A DNA stretch of 64,000 nt. It comes from JALYXS01 sp051003795 (GTDB lineage: Bacteria; Acidobacteriota; Terriglobia; Bryobacterales; Bryobacteraceae). The position numbers and the translations under genes are program-made. The stretch is taken from positions 1-64,000 of the forward strand of contig JBPCKZ010000234.1 in the NCBI GenBank assembly GCA_051003795.1, written 5' to 3'. Shown piece after piece: positions 56,946 to 64,000 of this stretch. The notes beneath the pieces are model-generated. The model was given only the letters and a program-made list of their open reading frames with translations. It made no database searches and was not told where the DNA came from. The stretch's first letter is position 1; every line of letters begins with the position of its first letter.

Positions 56946-57842
56946 TTGTCCGATTCAACCAATCCTCTTTCCGCTCTTTCCGATGCAATCGCCGCGGCCG
57001 TTGCCCTGGCGGGCCGTTCCGTGGTGGCCGTAAACGCGCGCCACCGCACGCCATCGAGCGGCATTATCTGGCGCGCGGGCGTAGTCGTCACGGCCGAGCA
57101 CGCACTTAAACGAGACGAAGAGATCACCGTGACGCTTGCGGATAACCGCACGGCGCCGGCCACCCTCGCCGGACGCGATCCGGGCAGCGATCTCGCGGTC
57201 CTCAAGCTCGATACGGGAAACAATCCCGCAGCCGAAGCCGCCGACGCCGCATCTCTGCAAGTGGGCAATATGGCACTGGCATTGGGCCGCAGGGGCGAGA
57301 ACGGAATTGCGGCGAGCCTCGGCGTCGTTAGCGCCCTGAGCGGCGCATGGCGCACGTGGCGCGGCGCCCATCTCGATCTATTCATCCGGCCCGATACCAG
57401 CCTGTATCCCGGTTTTTCCGGCGGACCGCTCGTCGATATTCACGGACGCATCGTGGGCATCAACACCTCCGCGCTCACCCGCAATGCGGGCGTGACGGTT
57501 CCCGCGTCCACGGTCGAGCGGGTTACGAACGAACTGCTCTCGAAGGGCCACATCGCGCGCGGCTATCTCGGAGTTGGATTGCATCCGGTGCAACTTCCGG
57601 GCGGCCGCGGCGGATTGATCGTCCTCAGCATCGAACCGAATGGACCCGCCGCGAATGGCGGCATCTTGATTGGCGACGTGCTAACCGATCTCGATGGCAA
57701 GCCGGTCAACGATACGGACGACGTTCAGGCACACCTCGGCCCCGACCGCGTCGGCCAGAGCCTGCGCGCTTCCGTTTCACGAGGGGGCACGGCGATGGAA
57801 CTCACTATCGTAGCGGGCGAGCGCCCCCGGGGAGGCCAGTGA
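56946..57842 (+). CDS. HtrA-like serine protease with PDZ domain, no signal peptide
   Basis: 298 residues from a TTG preceded at 8 bases by AGGAG, the best start; upstream in-frame codons give an implausible N-terminus. Trypsin-like triad: His52 (VVVTAEHAL), Asp82 (RDPGSDLAVLKLD) and Ser158 (YPGFSGGPLVD). A PDZ domain follows (ARGYLGVGLHPV, GLIVLSIEPNGPAANGGI, GDVLTDLDGKPVND). There is no signal peptide or membrane helix, although HtrA/DegP enzymes usually act outside the cytoplasm. The next gene starts one base after its stop, so a second protease and a regulator are translated with it. Confidence 0.88.
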   Translation: MSDSTNPLSALSDAIAAAVALAGRSVVAVNARHRTPSSGIIWRAGVVVTAEHALKRDEEITVTLADNRTAPATLAGRDPGSDLAVLKLDTGNNPAAEAADAASLQVGNMALALGRRGENGIAASLGVVSALSGAWRTWRGAHLDLFIRPDTSLYPGFSGGPLVDIHGRIVGINTSALTRNAGVTVPASTVERVTNELLSKGHIARGYLGVGLHPVQLPGGRGGLIVLSIEPNGPAANGGILIGDVLTDLDGKPVNDTDDVQAHLGPDRVGQSLRASVSRGGTAMELTIVAGERPRGGQ

Positions 57843-57843
57843 C

Positions 57844-58608
57844 ATGTTTGCCGGATTACCGGAGTTAGCCGCCCGCCTGCTTCCCTCGAGCGTGCAGGTG
57901 GGCGGCGGCGGTTCGGGCGTAATTTGGAATTCCAAGGGCGTCATTGTCACCAATGCACACGTGGCACGGGGGCCGCTGGCCCTGGTGGCGTTTCGCGATG
58001 GCCGCTCGCTCGAGGCCACTGTCACGGCGCGCGATCCGCGGCGGGACCTAGCCGTTTTGCGCGTGGATGCCCGGAACCTGCCCGCGGCGGCGATCGGAAA
58101 TTCGAGCGGTCTTCGCGTAGGGCAGATCGTGGCGGCGGTGGGCAATCCGTTTGGAGTGGTGGGCGCCGTGACCGCGGGCGTGATCCACGCCGCCGGCGAA
58201 TCGAACTGGATTCAAGCCGATGTGCGGCTCGCGCCCGGCAATTCGGGCGGCATGTTAGCCGACGCGGAAGGCCGGGTTATCGGGATCAATACCATGATCG
58301 TGTCCGGAATTGCGTTTGCCGTGCCCAGCAATACCGTGGAGGCATTTCTGAAAGGTCGGACTTCACGTCCGGCGATCGGGATCACGATGTATCCGACAAG
58401 CGCGGGGCTCGCAATTTTAAAAGTGGAGGCGCATGGACCGGCGGCTCGAGCCGGGATCGCGGTAGGCGATATCCTGCTCGCCTCGCAGGCGGAACTCGCG
58501 CGACTCCTCCAGGACGCGAAAGGCCCGGTTACGCTGGAATACTTGCGCGGCGGAAAGCTTCAACGCGCCACGCTCGTGCCGCGGGTAGAGGAGGCCAGGG
58601 CAGCGTGA
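57844..58608 (+). CDS. Second HtrA-like serine protease with short PDZ, no signal peptide
   Basis: 254 residues. Triad His39 (VIVTNAHV), Asp68 (RDPRRDLAVLRVD) and Ser134 (LAPGNSGGMLAD). The PDZ-like end contains GLAILKVEAHGPAARAGIAV and is shorter than in the upstream protease. No signal peptide or membrane segment. The two proteases are related but clearly diverged, so they may form a heteromeric or cascade pair. The stop overlaps the GTG of the regulator (GTGA), with GGAGG placed inside the end of this gene. Confidence 0.9.
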   Translation: MFAGLPELAARLLPSSVQVGGGGSGVIWNSKGVIVTNAHVARGPLALVAFRDGRSLEATVTARDPRRDLAVLRVDARNLPAAAIGNSSGLRVGQIVAAVGNPFGVVGAVTAGVIHAAGESNWIQADVRLAPGNSGGMLADAEGRVIGINTMIVSGIAFAVPSNTVEAFLKGRTSRPAIGITMYPTSAGLAILKVEAHGPAARAGIAVGDILLASQAELARLLQDAKGPVTLEYLRGGKLQRATLVPRVEEARAA

Positions 58609-59213
58609 TTTCGGTCCTGGTAGCGGCTTCGTCGGCGGTGGTTCGAGCCGGATTGGAGTCTTTGGTGGCTTCGCACCCGGGTATCGCAGTCGTGGGGCAT
58701 GCCACCGGAATGCTCGATCTCCTGGCGAAAGCCGGAGAACTGCAACCCGATGTCGTGCTGCTCGAAGCGGATTCGCGCGAGGAAGATCTACACGGTTCCC
58801 TGCAATCGCTCAGGCCGCTGGCAGCCGCGGTTTTGCTGACCGACGACCCGCGGGCAGCCTATGTTCGCGATGGGGCGCGCGCCGTGCTGCCGCATGCAAG
58901 CGGGGCGCGAGAGATCGTGGCGGCCATCGAGGCGGTGGCCGCCGGGTTGACGGTGCTGCATGCCGATGCGCTCGAAACGGCGATGTCCGCTCTCCCGCAT
59001 GCACCCGCGTCGGACCGGCTGCTGACGGCGCGTGAAATCGAGGTGCTGCGGATGTTGTCCGAGGGATTGGCGAACAAAGAGATCGCCTGGCGAATGGGGA
59101 TTTCCGAACACACCGTCAAATTCCACGTTGGCTCGCTGTTCACGAAATTGAACGCGTCAAGCCGGACGGAAGCCGTAACTTTAGGCGTGCGGCAAGGCCT
59201 GATATTTTTGTAA
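58605..59213 (+). CDS. LuxR-type regulator with degenerate (non-phosphorylatable) receiver
   Basis: 202 residues. The N-terminal half has the receiver-domain pattern but lacks its phosphorylation residues. The acidic pair after the first strand is replaced (SVLVAASSAVVRAGL instead of a D-D pair), the acceptor position is Glu54 (PDVVLLEAD), and the conserved Lys is His97 (AVLPHASG). The C-terminal half is a sound LuxR HTH (LTAREIEVLRMLSEGLANKE, MGISEHTVKFHV). It is therefore likely to respond to something other than phosphorylation. Strong GGAGG site. The overlap with the upstream protease suggests that protease activity and this regulator belong to one signalling unit. Confidence 0.9.
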   Translation: MISVLVAASSAVVRAGLESLVASHPGIAVVGHATGMLDLLAKAGELQPDVVLLEADSREEDLHGSLQSLRPLAAAVLLTDDPRAAYVRDGARAVLPHASGAREIVAAIEAVAAGLTVLHADALETAMSALPHAPASDRLLTAREIEVLRMLSEGLANKEIAWRMGISEHTVKFHVGSLFTKLNASSRTEAVTLGVRQGLIFL

Positions 59214-59229
59214 GGCTTCGAAGCGCCTA

Positions 59230-60000
59230 TTACGTTTTCCGGTAGACCGCAAACAGGGAACTCGACACCTTCTCGCTATTGATCCAATCGCACGACCGCA
59301 GCGCCAGCAACGGAAGGGTTACGATCCATCTCAATTGTAGATTCGAAATCCGCATCAGCAGCCGCGCCTGAATCGCGCACGCCGCCGACGCGAGCACGCC
59401 CGTGCTATACCGCTTGTGGATCAATTGGTAATTCGGCGGAAAAAGCGCCGTGAGCGCCTCGATCGTGTATCCATCGAGCACATGCCCAATCCGGTCGTGC
59501 ATCTTTCGCCCAAATACCTTCGGATACCTCGGTGTCGGAACGGACACCACCATCGATCCGCCCGGCTTCAAACAGCGATCCATCTGGCGCACGATATTCC
59601 CGGGATTTTGAATGTGCTCCAGAATATCCATAAACAGAATGAAATCGTACTCCATGCTCTCCGCCACCTTCGCCGCATCCGCGATATGGAACGGAATGCG
59701 GCCGCCGAATTTCGCTTCCGACACTTGCCGCGCGAGGGCCACATGCTCCGGATTCAAATCGTAGCCCACACTCTGGATCGGCATGATCTTCGATAACTCG
59801 AATAAATTCTGCCCGGGACCGCTGCCGATCTCGAGCACCTTCACTTCCAAGCAGCCAGGTTCCGCCGCGACCGTCCGGAAATAGTCGATCATCGGCCGGA
59901 GGCGGAAATGCGCATGGACGTCCTGCGTTCCGAAAAGCCGGCATAGCAGCTTCGGAATGGGCTTCTTGTAAAAGCACTCGTTGTAATCACCGATCGGCAT
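59230..60000 (-). CDS. SAM-dependent methyltransferase (class I)
   Basis: About 256 residues from MPIGDYNECFYKK, a start that overlaps the flippase 3' end by 14 bases; a longer frame to 60075 is less likely. Motif I VLEIGSGPGQNLFELSK, the acidic residue after the second strand (VGYDLNPEHVALA) and FILFMDILEHIQNPGNIVRQ mark the Methyltransf_11/23 group. MVVSVPTPRYPKVFG follows. The C-terminus is hydrophobic (LQLRWIVTLPLLALRS). It lies in a surface polysaccharide cluster and could methylate a glycan or lipid intermediate; the substrate is unknown. Confidence 0.88.
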   Translation of the reverse strand: MPIGDYNECFYKKPIPKLLCRLFGTQDVHAHFRLRPMIDYFRTVAAEPGCLEVKVLEIGSGPGQNLFELSKIMPIQSVGYDLNPEHVALARQVSEAKFGGRIPFHIADAAKVAESMEYDFILFMDILEHIQNPGNIVRQMDRCLKPGGSMVVSVPTPRYPKVFGRKMHDRIGHVLDGYTIEALTALFPPNYQLIHKRYSTGVLASAACAIQARLLMRISNLQLRWIVTLPLLALRSCDWINSEKVSSSLFAVYRKT

Positions 60001-61243
60001 GCCTGCTCCGGTAAAAAGCGTAAGATCGCGCCAGCACGAACATTTCAACCAGCGTTCCGGTCGTGGCGACGGCAATCGCGGGAGTGGTTGCGAACAGCAG
60101 CGGGATGAGAAATACGAAATTCAACGCGCCGGCCATCATGATCATCCGGGTCCATTCCTTCTTGTAACCCAGTCCCAGCATGAAGTAGGTGGCGTAACAG
60201 TGCCCCAGAGCCAACACGCAAGGAATCGGCGCCATGATGCGCAAGATGAGGATCGCCTCCGGATTCGAAAATCTTTTGCCGCCCGCGATCGACAACACCA
60301 GCGGAGCCGCTGCCAGCAGGGCGCCCGAGATTAACACAAAAGGAAGCGAGAGCCGAAGAAAATTCTTTTGGATAAATGTCAGCGCGTCCGCGCGGGATTC
60401 CGCGGCCAGGCGGCTGATATGCGGAAAGAGCGCCGTCGAGATGGGCGAGACAAGCGATTTCGCCGCGTCGATGAGCCTTTTGGCGGCGGCGTAATAACCC
60501 ACCGACTCCCGCGACGCAACGAAGCCGAGCACCACGATATTGCTGGTGGTGTAAAGCGTGACGGCCGCCGTCGAAAGAAAATAATGCCAGCCGCCCGCAA
60601 AGGTTTCTGCGACGTCCGCCCAGGAAATCTTCACGAACTTTACACGGGTCGCTTTCGGCACCGCGATTAGCCCCGCCAAGCCGGCCAGCGCCATGCTCCC
60701 GGATTGAATTCCCGCGGCGATCAGATAATCCGATTCATGATGCACGAATATGAATATGGGAAGCAGGGCGAGCATTCTGGTTCCCACTTCGCGCATCGTG
60801 ATGTACTGCATTTTTTCAAGTCCCATGAACAGCCAGACGGGAAATAGAAAACTGCCCAACACCGTGAGGAAGCTGATGTAATACAGCGGCCATTCCGCGC
60901 GAAGTTTCGGAGTTGCGAACACGATGGCGGTCATGATCGCGAAGCTACCCGTCATCAGGATCAGTTTCACGGCCATCACCGACGTGAAGATGCGGGAGAG
61001 CTTAGCGGGATCGTTACGGTGAATCGCGACGTCGCGCGTGGCGCTGAAACCGAAGCCGTACTCCGTGATAGTCGCGAAGTATTGCACGAAGGCCTGCGCG
61101 TACGCGATCAAACCGAATTTGTCCGGATGCAGGATTCGCGCCAGGTAAGGAAAAGTAAAAAGAGGAAGAATGTAATTTGCAACCTGAATGCCGTAGAGCG
61201 CGAGCGCGTTCTTTACGACCGGGTGCCTGGCATGGCGAATCAT
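59987..61243 (-). CDS. Wzx-like oligosaccharide flippase
   Basis: 418 residues, about twelve membrane helices, MOP/Wzx superfamily. The N-terminal NYILPLFTFPYLARILHPDKFG and GFGFSATRDVAIHR are family hallmarks, as is FPVWLFMGLEKMQYI. It would move undecaprenyl-linked repeat units across the inner membrane for O-antigen or capsule assembly. It follows the acyltransferase gene on the same strand and precedes the methyltransferase, so a small polysaccharide operon is likely. Confidence 0.92.
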   Translation of the reverse strand: MIRHARHPVVKNALALYGIQVANYILPLFTFPYLARILHPDKFGLIAYAQAFVQYFATITEYGFGFSATRDVAIHRNDPAKLSRIFTSVMAVKLILMTGSFAIMTAIVFATPKLRAEWPLYYISFLTVLGSFLFPVWLFMGLEKMQYITMREVGTRMLALLPIFIFVHHESDYLIAAGIQSGSMALAGLAGLIAVPKATRVKFVKISWADVAETFAGGWHYFLSTAAVTLYTTSNIVVLGFVASRESVGYYAAAKRLIDAAKSLVSPISTALFPHISRLAAESRADALTFIQKNFLRLSLPFVLISGALLAAAPLVLSIAGGKRFSNPEAILILRIMAPIPCVLALGHCYATYFMLGLGYKKEWTRMIMMAGALNFVFLIPLLFATTPAIAVATTGTLVEMFVLARSYAFYRSRHADR

Positions 61244-61291
61244 CCGGGGGGTGAAAGGGTTTTCGCTGGCAACTTTCAGTATAGATGGGCG

Positions 61292-62407
61292 CTAATTTTG
61301 CAGCCGCTTTTTTATTCGAAGAAAGGGCTTTTCCACGATCCAGTAAGAGGCGCTTGCAACAACAATCAAAACTGCAATGGATCCAGCGGATTGAACTATG
61401 CGGGGCGCCATCTTGAGAGCCTTCTGAACGGGCTCCAGCAGCAATTGCTGGTATAGATAAAGGGAATAGGAAATCGACCCCAGGTATTTGACCGGGCCCC
61501 AGTCCAACCACCCAACAAAGGCGAGGGCGCGCAGGGAGATTAGTTGAGGGATTAGCAACGCGCAAAGGAGCGGGTTCGCAATAAATCCCCAAGTATCGCG
61601 ATAGAGATCCGTCCATCGCAGTTCCGCCAGGACGGAAACAACCAATAGCGCCACGGTAACCGCCGTGACTATTGGCCGGCCACAGATTAGTAACCATCCG
61701 CGGTGGCCGCGCGAATAGAACAACAGCATCGCCAGCAGGCAACCGATGAGAAGATGGTCCATTCGTGTATCGAACGCTTCGTAAAAATACCCCTGCCAAA
61801 CGTGAAACACGAATTTTAAGATGAAGCGGTAAATCCAAACGGCGGCGATGACAGATCCGGTAACGCGCATTAGCGTATTAGGCCGGTTGCGAAGCAAATA
61901 GAATAAAGCCGGCCAACAGAGATAAAACTGCTCCTCGATCCCGAGCGACCAAGTGTGGCTGAATGCGGTCCCCGGGTCGCCATGGATGGCCTGATAGTAA
62001 TTGGCGTAATACAGGAGCGCCGCGACCGTCTGCGGCCAATCGACATGCTTATGAAGGCCGATCAGCAGAGCGAGGGTAATCGCGGCATAAACATAGAATG
62101 CGGGAAAGATGCGCAAAGTTCGCCGCGCGTAGAAGCGTCTCAGCGACACCGAACCCTTGCGGCTATTCTCTTTTAGCAGCAGCCACGTGATCAGAAACCC
62201 GCTGATCACAAAAAATATCAACACTCCCGTGCCGCCGGGCATCCACTCGATCCCCAGGTGAAAAAATATTACGAGGAATACCGCGACCGCGCGCAGGCCC
62301 GAAATGATAGGGATTTGCGGTTCAGACAGACCCCGATTCAGTTCATCGTTACCGAGGGCTTGGCCACTCTGGCTTTGACGACGCGATTTAGTGGCGCCGC
62401 GAATCAT
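61292..62407 (-). CDS. Acyltransferase 3 family (OafA/YrhL-like) membrane protein
   Basis: 371 residues, about ten membrane helices. The conserved start ISGLRAVAVFLVIFFHLG contains the catalytic His after the first helix. GVLIFFVISGFLITWLLLKE, SLRRFYARRTLRIFPAFYVY and HTWSLGIEEQFYLCWPAL are family signatures. Such enzymes put acetyl or other acyl groups on envelope sugars. The start codon overlaps the stop of the upstream gene. It is transcribed with the flippase and the methyltransferase. Confidence 0.95.
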   Translation of the reverse strand: MIRGATKSRRQSQSGQALGNDELNRGLSEPQIPIISGLRAVAVFLVIFFHLGIEWMPGGTGVLIFFVISGFLITWLLLKENSRKGSVSLRRFYARRTLRIFPAFYVYAAITLALLIGLHKHVDWPQTVAALLYYANYYQAIHGDPGTAFSHTWSLGIEEQFYLCWPALFYLLRNRPNTLMRVTGSVIAAVWIYRFILKFVFHVWQGYFYEAFDTRMDHLLIGCLLAMLLFYSRGHRGWLLICGRPIVTAVTVALLVVSVLAELRWTDLYRDTWGFIANPLLCALLIPQLISLRALAFVGWLDWGPVKYLGSISYSLYLYQQLLLEPVQKALKMAPRIVQSAGSIAVLIVVASASYWIVEKPFLRIKKRLQN

Positions 62408-63960
62408 CCGGGAACTGTAGTATAGACCGGCGATGGCCGCTCAGCCCCGCGAAGGCGGAACATCACCTGCAGCTCCGAGCGCCAGTTCGCGCCTAACCCG
62501 ATGCGTTCAACTTCAATCGAAGGGTGGAAATAGCGCAAGATCGATTCCGTGGTGGGATGGAACTCAAGAGCCGGGGCGATGAGGAGCAATCGGGGCGGTG
62601 TCTGGCGAATGGGGGCGCCGGGAAAATAACCATGAGCGGCAAACTCCTCGCGGTCCAAATGCGCTTTCACGCGCATCCAGTAATCGAGCGCTTGCATGGG
62701 CAGATGTAAGTCCGCCGTTGCCTTCAATTCGAGAACCGCAAGGCGGCCCGCGGTGTCGATCGAGAGCAGGTCGATGATGCCGCGCTCCCCTCCGGCGAAT
62801 GCGGGAACCTGGCCGTAGACGGGAACCGGAAGCAGGCTCGCATCCACCGTTTCGATCCCTTCGCGCACGCACGATTCGAGCCACGCTTCCGGATCCTGGC
62901 GATAGAGCGGATTCTCGCGATCCTCGGCGCCGGCCGAGCGCATGCGGGCGATTTCGCTCGCGAGAGACTCCGCTTCGCGCGGATCAAAATCGCTTGTGGG
63001 CGCCCGCGATTGTAGTCCCACGCTCGACCGATTCCCATGCATGCGCGCGAATTCGATTCCACGTATGCGAAGACTGAACGAACCATCCGTTTTTTCGATC
63101 CGCTCGAAGCCGGGGATGGCGCGCAGGCCGCCGAGGGATGCATTCGCGCGATCCGAATTCGGCAGCGCGGGACGGCGGCAAGGCTCCAGCGCCGTTGCGA
63201 CATTGCCGTAGTCTTTGGGATCGAGCCGCGCCGCGTAGTCCTGTTCGGAGTACGTGAAGATTTCAAAACGCCCGGCACGTTGATCGAGGAACGGCAAACG
63301 CAGGCTCGTGGCGCGCTCCTGCCCGGCGGGCAGCAAGATCGCGAGTCCATCGACCGTCGTACGCCGCTGGCGCCGCCTCGCGTAATCGAGCCAGATCAGT
63401 CCAAAGCTGAGAATGCCGGACGTGTCGGCTACATCCGGTCCCGCGCCGATAGCCGCCAAGGCCGCCGAACCGCGCCGCAACAACGCGCGCGCATAAACGG
63501 GCGAGAGGCTGTGCTGCAAATTCGCGTCGGTGCTGATTCCGGAGATGGTCCAATCGGGAAATTGGCGCGACAGAAAGAGCCGGAAGCGCTCGCGGAAAAC
63601 GAGGCGCGATCCGGTGCGCTCCCATTCCTTCGTGCTCGGCTGGGCGAGGTCGATCAGAAAAATCTCGCCCTCCTTTCGCGCGAATTTCTCGACGGTTAGC
63701 GACAGTTTCCCCCGCGAATCCTCGACGATCCCGAGCACCCGGCGAACCAGGTTCCGATGCTCGTCCCAAGCTTGCAGCATGAGGCGCGAATTGCGGAATT
63801 CCAGGCTGAAATTGTCGTTGACGAGCGCAATCATCGGCTCGCCGGGTTCGAGAAGCGCGGGTCTTTTGGAGGCTTTGAGGAAACGCTCAATGGCCGCCTG
63901 AGCATCGAAAGCGTTGCAGCCGGATGCCCGCGAGGCAGCGGGGATCATGAACAGCCTCAC
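62404..63960 (-). CDS. PD-(D/E)XK-fold protein, NucS-like C-terminus, function unknown
   Basis: 518 residues. The first 340 residues are not recognised (LVNDNFSLEFRNSRLMLQAW, EKFARKEGEIFLIDLAQPS). The C-terminal quarter has GGERGIIDLLSIDTAGRL then AVLELKATADLHLPMQALDYWM, the D...ExK core of PD-(D/E)XK nucleases such as NucS or related restriction-type domains. The active-site residues look intact, so a nuclease is possible. It starts near the right edge and overlaps the acyltransferase start by 3 bases. A second ATG 12 bases downstream is equally possible. Confidence 0.75.
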   Translation of the reverse strand: MRLFMIPAASRASGCNAFDAQAAIERFLKASKRPALLEPGEPMIALVNDNFSLEFRNSRLMLQAWDEHRNLVRRVLGIVEDSRGKLSLTVEKFARKEGEIFLIDLAQPSTKEWERTGSRLVFRERFRLFLSRQFPDWTISGISTDANLQHSLSPVYARALLRRGSAALAAIGAGPDVADTSGILSFGLIWLDYARRRQRRTTVDGLAILLPAGQERATSLRLPFLDQRAGRFEIFTYSEQDYAARLDPKDYGNVATALEPCRRPALPNSDRANASLGGLRAIPGFERIEKTDGSFSLRIRGIEFARMHGNRSSVGLQSRAPTSDFDPREAESLASEIARMRSAGAEDRENPLYRQDPEAWLESCVREGIETVDASLLPVPVYGQVPAFAGGERGIIDLLSIDTAGRLAVLELKATADLHLPMQALDYWMRVKAHLDREEFAAHGYFPGAPIRQTPPRLLLIAPALEFHPTTESILRYFHPSIEVERIGLGANWRSELQVMFRLRGAERPSPVYTTVPG

Positions 63961-64000
63961 TGTAGCACGGACGCGATCCGTGATTTGGTAGTGTCCTAAT

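Noticed and set aside
59210..59235. Bidirectional terminator around AGGCTTCGAAGCGCCT
   Set aside because: The stem is short and imperfect and no T-run follows on either strand.

Overview
The window looks like a chromosomal segment of an acidobacterium of the Solibacter/Bryobacter type. This is inferred from the gene families, since no rRNA is present: Oar-like TonB-dependent receptors with an N-terminal carboxypeptidase-regulatory-like domain, PSD1/DUF1501 pairs, ASPIC/UnbV (CRTAC1) proteins beside a multiheme cytochrome, high GC, and many 1- and 4-base start/stop overlaps. I saw no tRNA, rRNA, CRISPR array or transposase gene.

Layout. 1-8.4 kb: the tail of a DUF1501 protein, an ABM-fold protein, a broken yjbQ, glmS, an NmrA-like reductase and an S1/P1 nuclease; then rodA and an RNase E/G whose S1 domain is split by a long insert. 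8.4-10.6 kb: a B12-binding radical SAM protein converging on and overlapping a PA2169-family protein. 10.6-19.1 kb: five genes chained by overlapping start/stop codons (TPR + ASPIC/UnbV, pentaheme cytochrome with TPRs, CRTAC1, two membrane proteins), with a 48-bp perfect inverted repeat lodged at the first junction. 19.1-28.5 kb: a frameshifted SDR, an RluB-type pseudouridine synthase, a phosphoesterase, topA, an asparagine synthetase and a GT39 transferase. 28.5-39.6 kb: a same-strand run of metH, PSD1, DUF1501, a lipoprotein, a response regulator, a hybrid kinase and NDH-2. 40-48.2 kb: a TonB-dependent receptor followed by the most remarkable locus. 48.2-56.8 kb: two tandem enolase-superfamily paralogues, then a degraded receptor flanked by one broken and one intact copy of a sialidase-like protein. 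56.9-59.2 kb: two HtrA-like proteases coupled to a LuxR regulator with a non-phosphorylatable receiver. 59.2-64 kb: surface polysaccharide genes (methyltransferase, flippase, acyltransferase) and a PD-(D/E)XK-type protein.

The key locus (43.5-48.2 kb) is a candidate new lanthipeptide-type RiPP system. It has a 368-residue precursor-like protein with a Cys-free N-terminal domain of about 130 residues and 28 Cys in its C-terminal two thirds. Sixteen of these lie in Cys-Pro-Ser/Thr triplets repeating every 7-8 residues. A strong intrinsic terminator separates it from three translationally coupled enzymes: an APH-fold kinase, a HopA1-family protein (the phospho-Ser/Thr lyase of class V lanthipeptides) and a LanC-like cyclase with all zinc ligands. 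Together they could phosphorylate, eliminate and cyclise, turning the repeats into a long chain of thioether rings joined by single prolines. No exporter or leader peptidase is seen nearby.

Four genes are visibly damaged (yjbQ, SDR, sialidase-like, TonB receptor), and three of them have clean internal deletions, so either local decay or assembly error should be considered.
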